A DNA stretch of 36,973 bases from Planctomycetota bacterium (lineage in GTDB: Bacteria; Planctomycetota; Planctomycetia; Pirellulales; Thermoguttaceae), in the NCBI GenBank assembly GCA_025353625.1, contig JANXOJ010000438.1:1-36973 (forward strand), in the 5' to 3' direction. Both the position numbers and the translations under genes were made by a program. The stretch's first letter is position 1; every line of letters starts with the position of its first letter. Shown piece after piece: positions 7,523 through 17,505 of the stretch. The notes under the pieces are model-generated. The model ran no database searches and was not told where the DNA came from. It worked only from the letters and a program-made list of their open reading frames with translations.

Positions 7523-10500
7523 TTATGCCTGCGGGGTTGGTTGATTCGGATGACCCAACGGACTTTCTGGAAAACGATTCCAGGGCCAGAAGCGACACAA
7601 AAGCGTAGCGACCATTATCGCAAGCCCCGCAATGCTGGGTGAAAGCCAAAGCCACCACCCCAAGCCGAGTGCAATTCCGAAGAGATAGGGCCATTGGATA
7701 AAGGAATTCCAAGCGACATTTGATTGTGACACCAGGGCAGCCAGCGCGATCAGTGCAAGAAAACCGGCAATCTTCGTGAAGTCGGCGTACCACGCTCGCG
7801 CGGCAATGGGGCGATAGTAGAGCGTAATCGAATCCGACGGGCCTTGGACCGTGTACGTCGAGCCCGGCGGCCCGGCGTCGGCCATCCGTTGCCACTGCGA
7901 GCAAAGTTCACCGTTGGATGTCGCATCTTTTTTATCGGGTTGGCCAATTTGGAAAGCGTCGTCGCGGGCCGCGCCGGCCTCGAAATTCGGCGGCCCGGCA
8001 ATCGTCCAAAGTGTTCGTTCGACCGGCAGGTCGCCCAATCGCGGGGCATCAAAACGGCGATGCTGGGCCCAACCGTCGCGAGCCGGATTGGCGGCATTCG
8101 GCGCGTAGTAAAGCATCTCGACGCGGGCGTTGGGCCGGTCTCCGGAGAGCGGCACCAGCCACTTGCACGGGCCCGCCGAAACGGGATCAACCGGCACGCC
8201 GGCAACGGAAAGTTGCAACAGTTCGGCCCCTTTGGGCAGTTCGGTGGGGCAATCGAACGTTTGCGCCGTTTCGACATCGAAGATTGCGAGGCCCAGCGTG
8301 CGGCCATCGCCCTGCCAGACAATCCGCAGATCGGCTGCGCTGACGCGGGTCGAGTTGCCAGAGTGCCGTGATTCTTGCAGCGTCGCCTGCCAAGGTTCGC
8401 CGGTTACTTCGAGCATGGTTGACTCCGCGCCGCTGAAGAGATTGGGCAAGTCAACGTGCCGCAGATTTTGCGTCGTCCAGAAGATAGGCCGGTTATCGAC
8501 CTTGGCCGGCAAGACGAGGTACTTCTTGAGGGACGCGATCTGCCGCATGGAGATATCCGCGACGGCCACTTTGCGCGCAGTGCCGTTGAGCGGGCTGGTT
8601 ACCGTGAACGCGAAGTCCCCGGAAATCGCGATTGTTGGCCGAAGCAAGAGCCGAGTGCGCTGGTCGGAAACGTGACTTGCCGAAACCACCATGGGAGGGC
8701 TCGTTGTGAACGGCCCGGTCCAATACGCGGGCGCGTCGAGTTCGATCACGTCGACGAGACCGTTGGAAACGTGCATGCGGCAATCGACGACCGCTTGCCA
8801 ACGATCGCCTTCCCAGCTCAGGCGAGAAATCTGCTCGGCCTTTGTTTGTGTACGATTCGGCTTGACGCCGATCGTTACTTGGGATGCCTTATTCGGATCG
8901 ACATAGAACGACTGGACGAGGCGGCCGGTTTCGTTGCGCCCGGAATCGTCCTGAGCCGGTTTGACCTCGGCCAGCCCGGCAGTGCCGGCAATATCGACGA
9001 GTGCGCCCGATTGGCGGTAGATATATACGAGTGCGTTCTGCATTCGCACATCATCGAATTTCACGAAGGGCAAGGGGACGACGCGTTTCTTTGGCAAGGA
9101 TTGGATGCCGCGAAAGTGAAATGCCTGTCGCCCCGTCACCGGCGCGGAAAGAAAGACGGTAATGCGACCGGTTCGATCTTGCGACCAACGAGCCATGCGT
9201 TCAACGCCATCGGAAGTAATGGAGATCGATTCGATTCGCAAAGGGGTAGGGGCCATCAACTGGTATTGAAATACCGAGCCGCCCGATGTTTCAAACTGAG
9301 CATCGACACGCAGCCGGCACGAATCGGCATCGAAGATGAGGGTCTGATTCTGGTCGCCGACGGTTTCCGCCAACTTTGGGTGCGTTGAGAGACCGAATTC
9401 CGCCTCGTCGTCGCTCAACTGGGCGGCGACTTGCGGTGCCGCATTGCTCGTTCCCCAGCGGGCAAGGAAATCAGGCACGCTCAACGAATCCTGGTTCCGT
9501 GCCGACGGAAGTCGATAATCCAGGCTCGAATCGATCGAGACGGCGACGCTTCGACGCAAGAGTCTGCCATTGGCGAGTTCCAACTTCGGCAGCCGCAATG
9601 TGCCCACACTTGCCGCATCGCTGCAAAGAAAGTGCAGGTCGACCGTGGCGGAGTCGACGACCGACCGCAGCCATTGAATTTCGATGGCATCGGTTGGACC
9701 ATTTCCGCGACTGGATTGGATGGAAACGCCGTCCGCAGGCTCCGAGGGAAGCAAACTCAAGGAAGGATCGGCCAGCAATCGCAGCCGACGGAGTTGGCCT
9801 TCGGAAACCTTTACCTTAAGTCGGACGTCGAGGAGTACTGCTTGCGGCAGAACTTTCATCCAAAGCAACTGTTCGATTTCCGCAACCGGACTTCCGCTGT
9901 TGGAAGGCTGCGGATCCTGCCAGCGAACCGAGAGCTTATCGCCAGATCCCAACTCGGCATTCCAACGCGATTCGATCTCTTCCCAGCGGACCTCGCCGCT
10001 AGCGGCGGGAAATGTCACGGCAGGCAGGGCAGCGGGAACCGCGAACTCGAGTCGCGAGCCTGGCAACCGAGGGATGGAAAGATCGAATCCCGTACCGTTG
10101 ACTTTCTCAACGGTTGAACGATCGCCGTGCAGTAAGTTAGGCCGCAAAGAAATTTCCAGGCGGTGCTCGCCCGCCTCGGCGATATCGACCAAGAGTGCGC
10201 TTCCATCGGGCTCCCATTCCGGTTGAACGAGGCGACCGTCGAGCGTTGCTTCGCCCGGCAAGAGCTTTCCTTCGTCGCGACGAAATGGGATGCGGACTTG
10301 AGTGGGGGCGTTGAACGTGCGGATGGAGAGATCCGCCGTAAGTCGATCGACGGCATACTGCCGCGCAATCGCATCTTCCGACAACGCGCCGCGGTAGACG
10401 GCCGACGCGATGAGCCAACCTTGCGGCTTGTCTGCCTCACGGGATGCTGCACGGTAAAGCTCATCGAAAAATGCGCCCGGAACGAAGTACTTGCCCTTCG

Positions 10501-13500
10501 TGGGCTTTTGCTTCTCGTCCACGGGGATGAAGACGGAGTAGCTGGCGGCCGCAACCTTCGTCGGCGATGCGGCCGCCGGTGCGGGTCGGTCCTTCTCGGC
10601 GGCATCGCTCCACGAGCCGCCCCAGAACAGGACACCGGCCAGCAGGGGCGCGCCGAACGGCACGTCGGATGGACAACGTTTAAGCGGAATCCCGAACATC
10701 GGAACATTCGTGCGAGTGCTGGGCAACTCGCCATGAGGCGGTCGAGTTGGCACGATGGCGGCCCACTTTCGCAGCACAACCAAAGCAACACAGAAGAGCG
10801 TTGCCAAAAATAAACGTGAAAAAATCCCCGCCAACACCGGCGGCACCACGATCGCGGCGATGCCCGCGACGGCGGCAATGCCCAAAAGCACGGCCGGTCG
10901 AGGAACCATTCGCAAGAATCCAAAACTGACCAATAAAAGAAACAGCAGCCAACCGATTCCTTCCATCGTCGCTTGGTGGACGGCGGTTACGCTAGCCTCG
11001 GTATCGAGCAAGTCAAAGCAATACTCGGACTCGCCGGACGGCCCGACTTCCTGCGCGGCATCGGTCGGGCTTCCGGTGTTCCAAAGCCGAATCGACGATC
11101 GCCAATCTTCGCTCCTAAGAGGGTTGAACATCGCCTGACCGCTACGGCGTCCCAGAGGGCCGAACAGGTTTTGCATTACGCACGGGGGATCGATCGGCGG
11201 GCCTTGAGAAATCCCGGTGGAACTACAAACGACGTAGCCCGGCGGCAACCGAAGGTGCCAACGGCGCGTAAGCACCGGTAGATCGATCTGCGGGATCGAT
11301 TCCTGTAGGCGATGGAAGGATTGCAAGGGAGATGCCGATGTGGAAAAACGAACGGCCAGCATCACCATTTCCTCACCTGGGGGCAAGTCAACGATTAGTT
11401 TAACGGATTCGGCATTTGGCGAGTCGGCATCGCTGAAGGATGCGGCCACGGGCCGATCGTTGATCGAGACTCCGTGGATACTCTTTTTCGATTGAGGTGC
11501 TCCGAACGAAAGGCACGCCTGTCGCCGACCCGCACATTGCAAGCGATAGGTCACCAAGTGATCGGCCGCACCGTTGCTTGCAAATTGTGAGTCGAGCGTG
11601 CAATCCCATGCCCACGTCCGCGAAGCAACCGCAGCCGCCGCAGTCGGCGAGTCGCCGGAACGAGCCAGCACCAAGGCCGGCTCATCCTGAGCGGCCGATT
11701 CGCCCAACGGATCGTACTGGTAGGTAGCGCGAATGGTTTGATACTGCCCCCGTGCGACCGGTTCGGTTGCCAGCAGTTTGAGACGGCAGTTCTTAATCGC
11801 GACGGGCTGCGTTCCCACGCTTCTTATGACGAGCGTGCCCTCTTGGCGTGCCGCGTCGGGCAAAGATGCAAGGCTAACGGGAACGTCGCCGGAGAAATTC
11901 ATCGCGCGCGAGGCACGAATCTCGATGGGGCTGTTGCGTGGACTCCGAAATGCAATTTCCCACGATTCCTCTTCGGTCGATTGGCCGCCGTCCGAGTCCT
12001 GATGTTCCATCCACGGCGTGGCGGTGAAGCGACTTTCGTCGAGGCCCGCAACCGACCAACGAAAGGGGACGTCCCGTCGCTGCGTAAAGTGGACGAGGAC
12101 GCGGTCGATGCGGGCCGATTTCGATGGCGTGCAGACGAATGCGTAGCTTTCCTGAAGAACCTTGTCGGTTACGGTTGCTTCGCCGCGAACGGTTGCCAAG
12201 TAGCTGGGCTTGCGGCTCTCCATGGAAACGAGCAAGTTGGTCGCGTCTCGGTCATCTCGAAACAGCAGTTCGTCCGGCGACTCGCCAAGCAAATCAATTT
12301 CAGCCGCGCCAAGTTGCTTGGGAGTTATGCGCTGCAATCGCTCGTCGTTTGTCAGCCGCAGTTCGTAGGCACCGGTCGTTCGCAGGTCGATAAGCCTCAC
12401 CGACTCCGCAAGGGAGATAAATCGCAGGGGTACAATGTCGCCCAAAGCCAGGTTTCGCCCTGGGAAGGCAAAGAGCCTGCGTGCCACAATCACGAGCCGC
12501 ACGGGACGAGCCGCCGTCAATGACCGCGCCAATCGAACCGACAGGCGATGTCCTTTGCCGCGCGCTTCCAACGTCCAGTCATCCAGCGCGTCGGCGGGCT
12601 GCGATTCGACCGTATCGATGATCCAGTTCGGAGAAACGTCGGCATTGAGTGTGAAGTCCGATCCCGCCATCGCTTGGAACTCCGTGGCTACGCGGCTACT
12701 CATCTTGCCTTGGCCCAACACCGTCGATGTGACGGACACGGCTTTGACCTTGGTAGGCCGTTGAACGAGCGAGAGTTCCAGGCCAGCGTCCGGTTTGAAC
12801 GCTTCAAATGTCAATTGTTCGCCGCTTTCCGGAGCCGGAAGTGGGGCCGCGTCCGTTTGCCGACAGCCGTTGGGTGTAATCTGGTCGATGCAAAACGGCA
12901 GCGGCAAGCGCAGTTTCATCGCGTGCGATTGCCGCACGAGGTTATCGGGAAGGATGCGAGGCAACTTCCAGGATGGTCCGGCAACGAGCGGCGCGATGGC
13001 TCGCACGCGCAACTTTAGACTTCCCTTGCCAAGAAGTTTTGGAAGCTCTACTTCCAGGCAAGAACTTTTGCCATCGCCTTTCGCGACAACATCCCAGGCG
13101 AGCGACTTGCCGCCACACGACACTTCGATCGGTTCCAACGGCGAATCCATCGACAGAACCACGCGTTGCAAAGAAACATCGTGCGCCGGCACGCTCAGTT
13201 CGGTGATAACTTCCAAGCCGTGCGGCGAAAAGTCGTAGCTGCTCGATTGGCTAGCCAAGATGAGGTTCGCCGCTTGGCTCTGGGGCTCAACTCGGGTGAG
13301 TTGAAGGCGAATGCGGCTTTGTCCCCCCATTTCGATCTGCCAGCGACGGGCACCGGCATCGGTTGCCGCGGTCCCGGCGTCGGTCGCATCGCGGACGATG
13401 ATTCCAATATCAACGCTGGGCTTCCATTCCGCTGGAAGTTCGAGGGACAGGCGATGCACCGGACAGGGCGGAAAAACTATCTCAAAAACGACGCTATTCG

Positions 13501-14044
13501 CCGCATCGTGCCGGCCGATCAGGGACCAAGGCAGCGTCAACTGCCCCGATCGGTCGGCCAACAAATGCAGCTTGCCATCGGCCGCGACACCCACTTCCGC
13601 AACGAGGCCGCGCGTTGCCGGTTTGCCCTCGGCGGAAATCCATTTCGGTTTGCCGATAGCCAGATTGCAGACACCCAAGGGGACGAGCGTGGCGGAAGCG
13701 GCGGACTGCGAGACGACGAGCGTGCCGCTGCCTAACAGAAGCGCATCGCCCTTGAGCCGCGCTTCGTAGTACGACACAACCAGCCCGGCTCCATCGCGCT
13801 CAGGCATATCGGGAGAATTGCGTTGGCTCAAACCGAGCAGCCGCTCGAATTCGGCTCCCTCCATCGGCAGGTACTTCGTTTGGCCGCTGGGCCAGTTGCT
13901 CATGCCGTCGGGAATGTAGACTCGTCGAAAGCGACTTGTGCCGTTGCCGTCGTCGGGTGGCATCGACTTTTCCGGCGGTGCCGCGAACGTCGGCAGCGAT
14001 ACGGCAATCAAGCAAAACGTTAGTAACGTAATTGGAAGTCTCAT
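7523..14044 (-). CDS. Giant 2173-aa membrane-anchored protein, apparent fusion of two ectodomain/3-TM units
   Basis: I do not recognise a named family. Residues 1-22 are a Sec signal peptide. Unit 1 runs from VYIPDG (about 43) through a beta-rich ectodomain to three hydrophobic helices at about 1029-1092 (GIGWLLFLLLVSFGF onward). A cytoplasmic linker follows, then a signal-peptide-like segment (APLLAGVLFWGGSWSDAA, about 1129-1147). Unit 2 starts again with VFIPVD (about 1167) and ends with three helices at about 2085-2155. Both units open with the pattern (V)-(Y/F)-I-P, then KYLP or KYFVP, then FERLL or FFDELY, and the upstream protein opens similarly. The predicted topology puts both ectodomains outside and the linker and C-terminus inside. 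The ATG overlaps the upstream stop codon as ATGA, so the two genes are probably translationally coupled. No catalytic motif is apparent; an adhesive, structural or sensing envelope role is only a guess. Confidence 0.85.
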   Translation of the reverse strand: MRLPITLLTFCLIAVSLPTFAAPPEKSMPPDDGNGTSRFRRVYIPDGMSNWPSGQTKYLPMEGAEFERLLGLSQRNSPDMPERDGAGLVVSYYEARLKGDALLLGSGTLVVSQSAASATLVPLGVCNLAIGKPKWISAEGKPATRGLVAEVGVAADGKLHLLADRSGQLTLPWSLIGRHDAANSVVFEIVFPPCPVHRLSLELPAEWKPSVDIGIIVRDATDAGTAATDAGARRWQIEMGGQSRIRLQLTRVEPQSQAANLILASQSSSYDFSPHGLEVITELSVPAHDVSLQRVVLSMDSPLEPIEVSCGGKSLAWDVVAKGDGKSSCLEVELPKLLGKGSLKLRVRAIAPLVAGPSWKLPRILPDNLVRQSHAMKLRLPLPFCIDQITPNGCRQTDAAPLPAPESGEQLTFEAFKPDAGLELSLVQRPTKVKAVSVTSTVLGQGKMSSRVATEFQAMAGSDFTLNADVSPNWIIDTVESQPADALDDWTLEARGKGHRLSVRLARSLTAARPVRLVIVARRLFAFPGRNLALGDIVPLRFISLAESVRLIDLRTTGAYELRLTNDERLQRITPKQLGAAEIDLLGESPDELLFRDDRDATNLLVSMESRKPSYLATVRGEATVTDKVLQESYAFVCTPSKSARIDRVLVHFTQRRDVPFRWSVAGLDESRFTATPWMEHQDSDGGQSTEEESWEIAFRSPRNSPIEIRASRAMNFSGDVPVSLASLPDAARQEGTLVIRSVGTQPVAIKNCRLKLLATEPVARGQYQTIRATYQYDPLGESAAQDEPALVLARSGDSPTAAAAVASRTWAWDCTLDSQFASNGAADHLVTYRLQCAGRRQACLSFGAPQSKKSIHGVSINDRPVAASFSDADSPNAESVKLIVDLPPGEEMVMLAVRFSTSASPLQSFHRLQESIPQIDLPVLTRRWHLRLPPGYVVCSSTGISQGPPIDPPCVMQNLFGPLGRRSGQAMFNPLRSEDWRSSIRLWNTGSPTDAAQEVGPSGESEYCFDLLDTEASVTAVHQATMEGIGWLLFLLLVSFGFLRMVPRPAVLLGIAAVAGIAAIVVPPVLAGIFSRLFLATLFCVALVVLRKWAAIVPTRPPHGELPSTRTNVPMFGIPLKRCPSDVPFGAPLLAGVLFWGGSWSDAAEKDRPAPAAASPTKVAAASYSVFIPVDEKQKPTKGKYFVPGAFFDELYRAASREADKPQGWLIASAVYRGALSEDAIARQYAVDRLTADLSIRTFNAPTQVRIPFRRDEGKLLPGEATLDGRLVQPEWEPDGSALLVDIAEAGEHRLEISLRPNLLHGDRSTVEKVNGTGFDLSIPRLPGSRLEFAVPAALPAVTFPAASGEVRWEEIESRWNAELGSGDKLSVRWQDPQPSNSGSPVAEIEQLLWMKVLPQAVLLDVRLKVKVSEGQLRRLRLLADPSLSLLPSEPADGVSIQSSRGNGPTDAIEIQWLRSVVDSATVDLHFLCSDAASVGTLRLPKLELANGRLLRRSVAVSIDSSLDYRLPSARNQDSLSVPDFLARWGTSNAAPQVAAQLSDDEAEFGLSTHPKLAETVGDQNQTLIFDADSCRLRVDAQFETSGGSVFQYQLMAPTPLRIESISITSDGVERMARWSQDRTGRITVFLSAPVTGRQAFHFRGIQSLPKKRVVPLPFVKFDDVRMQNALVYIYRQSGALVDIAGTAGLAEVKPAQDDSGRNETGRLVQSFYVDPNKASQVTIGVKPNRTQTKAEQISRLSWEGDRWQAVVDCRMHVSNGLVDVIELDAPAYWTGPFTTSPPMVVSASHVSDQRTRLLLRPTIAISGDFAFTVTSPLNGTARKVAVADISMRQIASLKKYLVLPAKVDNRPIFWTTQNLRHVDLPNLFSGAESTMLEVTGEPWQATLQESRHSGNSTRVSAADLRIVWQGDGRTLGLAIFDVETAQTFDCPTELPKGAELLQLSVAGVPVDPVSAGPCKWLVPLSGDRPNARVEMLYYAPNAANPARDGWAQHRRFDAPRLGDLPVERTLWTIAGPPNFEAGAARDDAFQIGQPDKKDATSNGELCSQWQRMADAGPPGSTYTVQGPSDSITLYYRPIAARAWYADFTKIAGFLALIALAALVSQSNVAWNSFIQWPYLFGIALGLGWWLWLSPSIAGLAIMVATLLCRFWPWNRFPESPLGHPNQPTPQA

Positions 14045-17000
14045 GGTGCCGCTTTCGGGTGCAGCAGGGAGAGCGTTGCCGTCGACGAAGAGGCCGATGC
14101 GACCGCGCCGTGGCCGAACTCAACGTTTGCGGTCGATTCAACGGCCGGTGCCGGCTGCACGACGATGGCAGCGAGTGTGCTTGCCGACTCGGCTTGAAAT
14201 CGCGGTGGACGCGCGGCGGTCAATTGCCGCAACAAAGCTGCCAACAACGAAAGCCCCACGCCCACGGCGGACGCTTCGGCTGCGATCGCGGCAAGGTCCG
14301 GCCAATTGACCGCTAGCCCGCCTAAGACCACGACGAAGATCAGCAGGCTTGCTGGGCTTCGTGCCGCTCGAAAGTAAATCAACGCGAGCCCGATCAGGAG
14401 AGTCGCCCCGGAGGCGCACAACACGATCATGGAGCGACTCGCCGTGCGGATTTCGCACGGAGGCAGCTTGCCGATCGAACTGTAGAGGTAGCAGTTCTCG
14501 CCGACCGGTGCCGGCGATGCGCCCGGATGGCGAAGACCGGCCCACGCTTCCAACTCCTCCTGGGTCAAAACCGGTTGGCGTCCATAGTAAAATGTATTCC
14601 AGGCCCAGGTGAACTCGGACGTCATATCGCGCGGTGTGGCAATCACATGTTCGTCGGGCGGAAGGAGAAGCTGCCAGTAGATTCGCCGCACCCAAACGTC
14701 TTCACCGAGGCTTGGAAAGTCGAAAGCAATCTTCCCGCGCGGCGGTCGATCGCCCGAGAACGCATATCGCAGTTCGATCACATAGCGGGGCGATGCCGCG
14801 TCGGAACTCAACGGCACCAACAGCGAGCGTTCGTTGCGCGGCTGGGCTGCAATGGGAACGCCGTTAAGTTGCACGCTTGCTTGATCGCGGATTGCGCCCT
14901 CCGGCAGGGTAATTTCCAACTCGCGGCGGTGGCTTGCGACTTGAAATACGGCTCGGTCCAGTCGAATACCGCCGGAAGTCTTGCTGATCCAGGTCTGGAC
15001 CCAGGCACGCTCGACGACGAACGCCGATTCGCTGCTCGCCTCGCCCTGGACCGTGAGGATGGCCTCGGTAACTCGCTGGGTTGCTGTAAATTGCAGCGGT
15101 GCCGATGTTGTCAATTGCGGGAGGTTATTTGCTTCCTTGACCCAGGGTTCCGATTGGATGGCAACGTGCTGCCCGGCGGCAGGCGCGACGGATAGTTTAT
15201 TGCTTACCAGGTCGGCCTCGATCGGCATAATCAGCGGCACGCTCCACGGTTGGGCCGGATCGCTTGCCGAGAGAGGCTTTGCAATCGAGTAAAGGGCGGT
15301 TATCCGGCACGAACCGATGCGGGACTTTGGCAGCGCGATCCGCATGCGTAGCGATTTTTCGCCGTTGTCGGCCTTTTCGCTGAGGGGGATTGAAGAGAGC
15401 GTCTGATCCTCATACTTTAAGATCAGCCGCCCCTTCTCCGTCAACTCCCTGGGAACTTCAATCACAAAATAATCGGTCGGCTCGTGTTGGATCGTATAGT
15501 CGAGTTGTTCCTCGACCCGACAATCCTGCGGATCGAGTACGATGCGATTCGAGACATCGACGGAGATCGACTGTGCTTGCGGGCGGAGGTCGGCAGCGAA
15601 AACGGCCTTGGCGGCGTCGCTGCGATAGAAGAGCGGCTCCTGCTGCCGCGTCGGAAGTTCCGCCGTTGCTTCGCGGACGAACGGCACGGCCGTTTGTTGT
15701 CGGAGCAGCCCCGCCATCCTTTTCTCGTCCGGAACGACCTCGACGTTGTCGGCTGCCACAACGACCACGATGGCCGCCGACGGAGTGCTCGCTTGCGGTT
15801 GCGGAAGCATCACGGAAATGGACTTCGTATCGCCGGCTATTGGTTTGTGGGCCTTCAGACGGATTTCAAACTGCCCAATAGTTGGCTGTGCTAGCGGAAT
15901 GGTTACGGTCGGTGCCTCCGTTTCTGCGGGATCGCGGTCGATCGATGCGACGCTGTCTGGCCCCACTTCGTCAATTTGCCAGTCGCGCATGGCCACTTCA
16001 ACGGCAAAAATCTTAGCACCGCGAACCGTGTAGCGCAGCCGGGCCTCAAGTCGAGTCTGGTCTCGGTCGACGAACAAGACGTACTCCGGCTCGACGCTAA
16101 TGCGCGTCTTGCGGGGAACCAATCGCGCGGTCAACGATGAGGATTGCGTGGAGTACTCGAATCCTGCCACAATATCCTTGCGACGCACGGTTTCAGGAAT
16201 CTGGTCGAGCTGCTGGGTATCGCGGTTTGGACCCCAAAGCACCTGCCAATTGCCGGCTGCACCTACGGCAATCGTGCCCCATTGGCGGCTGGCACCGACT
16301 ACTTCAATGCCGGCAAGTTCCGTCCATGCGTCCCGTCGCGTTGGATCGCAGGTCCGCTTTGTTGTCAAATGAATCTCAACCGGGCCGGTCGTTCGTTTCG
16401 CGAATTCCACTTCAACTTGCCGACGAATGTTCGAGCTTCCGTTAAGTCGTTGTACGTCCGAAGGTTTCGCACCCTTGGGAGGTGCGGAAGGTCCGTCAAT
16501 CGCGGACAAGGTGAAGCCGTTGGTGTTGCCGGGCACCAAATCCGTATCTGGCGGAAGAGCGATTCGAAAGTGGTCGAACGCATCGCCGTAGCTGCGCACC
16601 GAAAAGGTTGCGTCGGTTTCAATGCCGCCGCGGTCGAGGTTCACCAACAGTGTGCCAAAGGCTTCGAGAATGACCGGCGACCCACCGGGGCGACTGCTCG
16701 GCGGACGCCAGGATAGCTCGAAAGCGCCGCTCAATCCGACGACGGCCAATTCCGTCGCGTTGGCTTCTATCGCCGTCGTTTGCAACGTTGCCCCTTCCGA
16801 AACTTTGGCCACGGCCTTTGACTGTGGCACTTTGAGTTTCAACTCAGAGGTAGTTGCCCGAGGGACCACGAGTCGCAGTCGAGTCTCTTGACCGGCAGGC
16901 ACGAGCGGCACGAGCATCTTCAAGGTAATCTGGTGCTGTTGCCCGGCGGGGCTGCGTATCCAGGCAACGTAGCCGTCGCCGTCTCCTTCAAAACTGAGGA

Positions 17001-17505
17001 AGTGTTCGCCCGGCCCTTGAAACTGGGCCGATTCGCGGAGCATGGCCCGATCGAGCCGCAACGGGATGCGCGTCCACTGCTCCTCGCGAACGAGGATTCC
17101 TATTTTCAAATTCAATTCGACGTAACCGGTTGCGGAAACTTCGCCGCTGGCAGAAAACTGTTGTACGCTGTAACGCGGTCGTCGATCGCCATCCACGAGT
17201 TGATGCTTGAGCTTGTAGAGCTCCTCAAAGTCCTCCAGCGTAAAGTTAGGGACCGCCTGAAGATTGCCCTGCTTATCCTTTAGATAATAGATCGCCGGAC
17301 GGCTCTCTTCAATCGACTGCGTCCGCATCGCGGACGATGGCATCGGACCGCGCGGCTCGGCGGAGGGAGGCTTTTCGGGTTTATCGAGATCGGTTGCGCC
17401 GGCCGTACCGGAGGAACTCGCCTCCTGTGCCGCCAACGGCGTCCCCGCGCAAAGGATCGGGCATAGCAATAAACTCATCACCGTTTGTATCGCAAGGCAT
17501 CGCAA
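14041..17505 (-). CDS. Giant 1154-aa membrane-anchored protein, first gene of the operon
   Basis: I do not recognise a named family. The longest reading starts at TTG 17505; an in-frame ATG at 17478 is the alternative, and neither has a clear Shine-Dalgarno. The N-terminus is a signal peptide ending near GTPLAAQ. After a Pro/Ser-rich linker, the region from AIYYLKDKQG (about 71) onward is a long beta-rich ectodomain. It shares its opening pattern (IYYL, then VPNF, then FEELYKL) with both halves of the downstream 2173-aa protein. The C-terminus carries about three hydrophobic helices (about 1026-1044, 1049-1066 and 1074-1092) and a Ser/Ala/Thr-rich tail. The stop TGA at 14041-14043 overlaps the next ATG. 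The matching architecture and coupling suggest the two products form one envelope complex in similar amounts. No enzymatic motif is visible. Confidence 0.83.
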   Translation of the reverse strand: MRCLAIQTVMSLLLCPILCAGTPLAAQEASSSGTAGATDLDKPEKPPSAEPRGPMPSSAMRTQSIEESRPAIYYLKDKQGNLQAVPNFTLEDFEELYKLKHQLVDGDRRPRYSVQQFSASGEVSATGYVELNLKIGILVREEQWTRIPLRLDRAMLRESAQFQGPGEHFLSFEGDGDGYVAWIRSPAGQQHQITLKMLVPLVPAGQETRLRLVVPRATTSELKLKVPQSKAVAKVSEGATLQTTAIEANATELAVVGLSGAFELSWRPPSSRPGGSPVILEAFGTLLVNLDRGGIETDATFSVRSYGDAFDHFRIALPPDTDLVPGNTNGFTLSAIDGPSAPPKGAKPSDVQRLNGSSNIRRQVEVEFAKRTTGPVEIHLTTKRTCDPTRRDAWTELAGIEVVGASRQWGTIAVGAAGNWQVLWGPNRDTQQLDQIPETVRRKDIVAGFEYSTQSSSLTARLVPRKTRISVEPEYVLFVDRDQTRLEARLRYTVRGAKIFAVEVAMRDWQIDEVGPDSVASIDRDPAETEAPTVTIPLAQPTIGQFEIRLKAHKPIAGDTKSISVMLPQPQASTPSAAIVVVVAADNVEVVPDEKRMAGLLRQQTAVPFVREATAELPTRQQEPLFYRSDAAKAVFAADLRPQAQSISVDVSNRIVLDPQDCRVEEQLDYTIQHEPTDYFVIEVPRELTEKGRLILKYEDQTLSSIPLSEKADNGEKSLRMRIALPKSRIGSCRITALYSIAKPLSASDPAQPWSVPLIMPIEADLVSNKLSVAPAAGQHVAIQSEPWVKEANNLPQLTTSAPLQFTATQRVTEAILTVQGEASSESAFVVERAWVQTWISKTSGGIRLDRAVFQVASHRRELEITLPEGAIRDQASVQLNGVPIAAQPRNERSLLVPLSSDAASPRYVIELRYAFSGDRPPRGKIAFDFPSLGEDVWVRRIYWQLLLPPDEHVIATPRDMTSEFTWAWNTFYYGRQPVLTQEELEAWAGLRHPGASPAPVGENCYLYSSIGKLPPCEIRTASRSMIVLCASGATLLIGLALIYFRAARSPASLLIFVVVLGGLAVNWPDLAAIAAEASAVGVGLSLLAALLRQLTAARPPRFQAESASTLAAIVVQPAPAVESTANVEFGHGAVASASSSTATLSLLHPKAAP

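Noticed and set aside
9431-10117. Long plus-strand frames opposite the giant operon (also 8456-9388 and 14527-15195)
   Set aside because: They lie wholly within the coding strand of the giant proteins, in GC-rich DNA where antisense frames are common, and have no start signals or recognisable domains.
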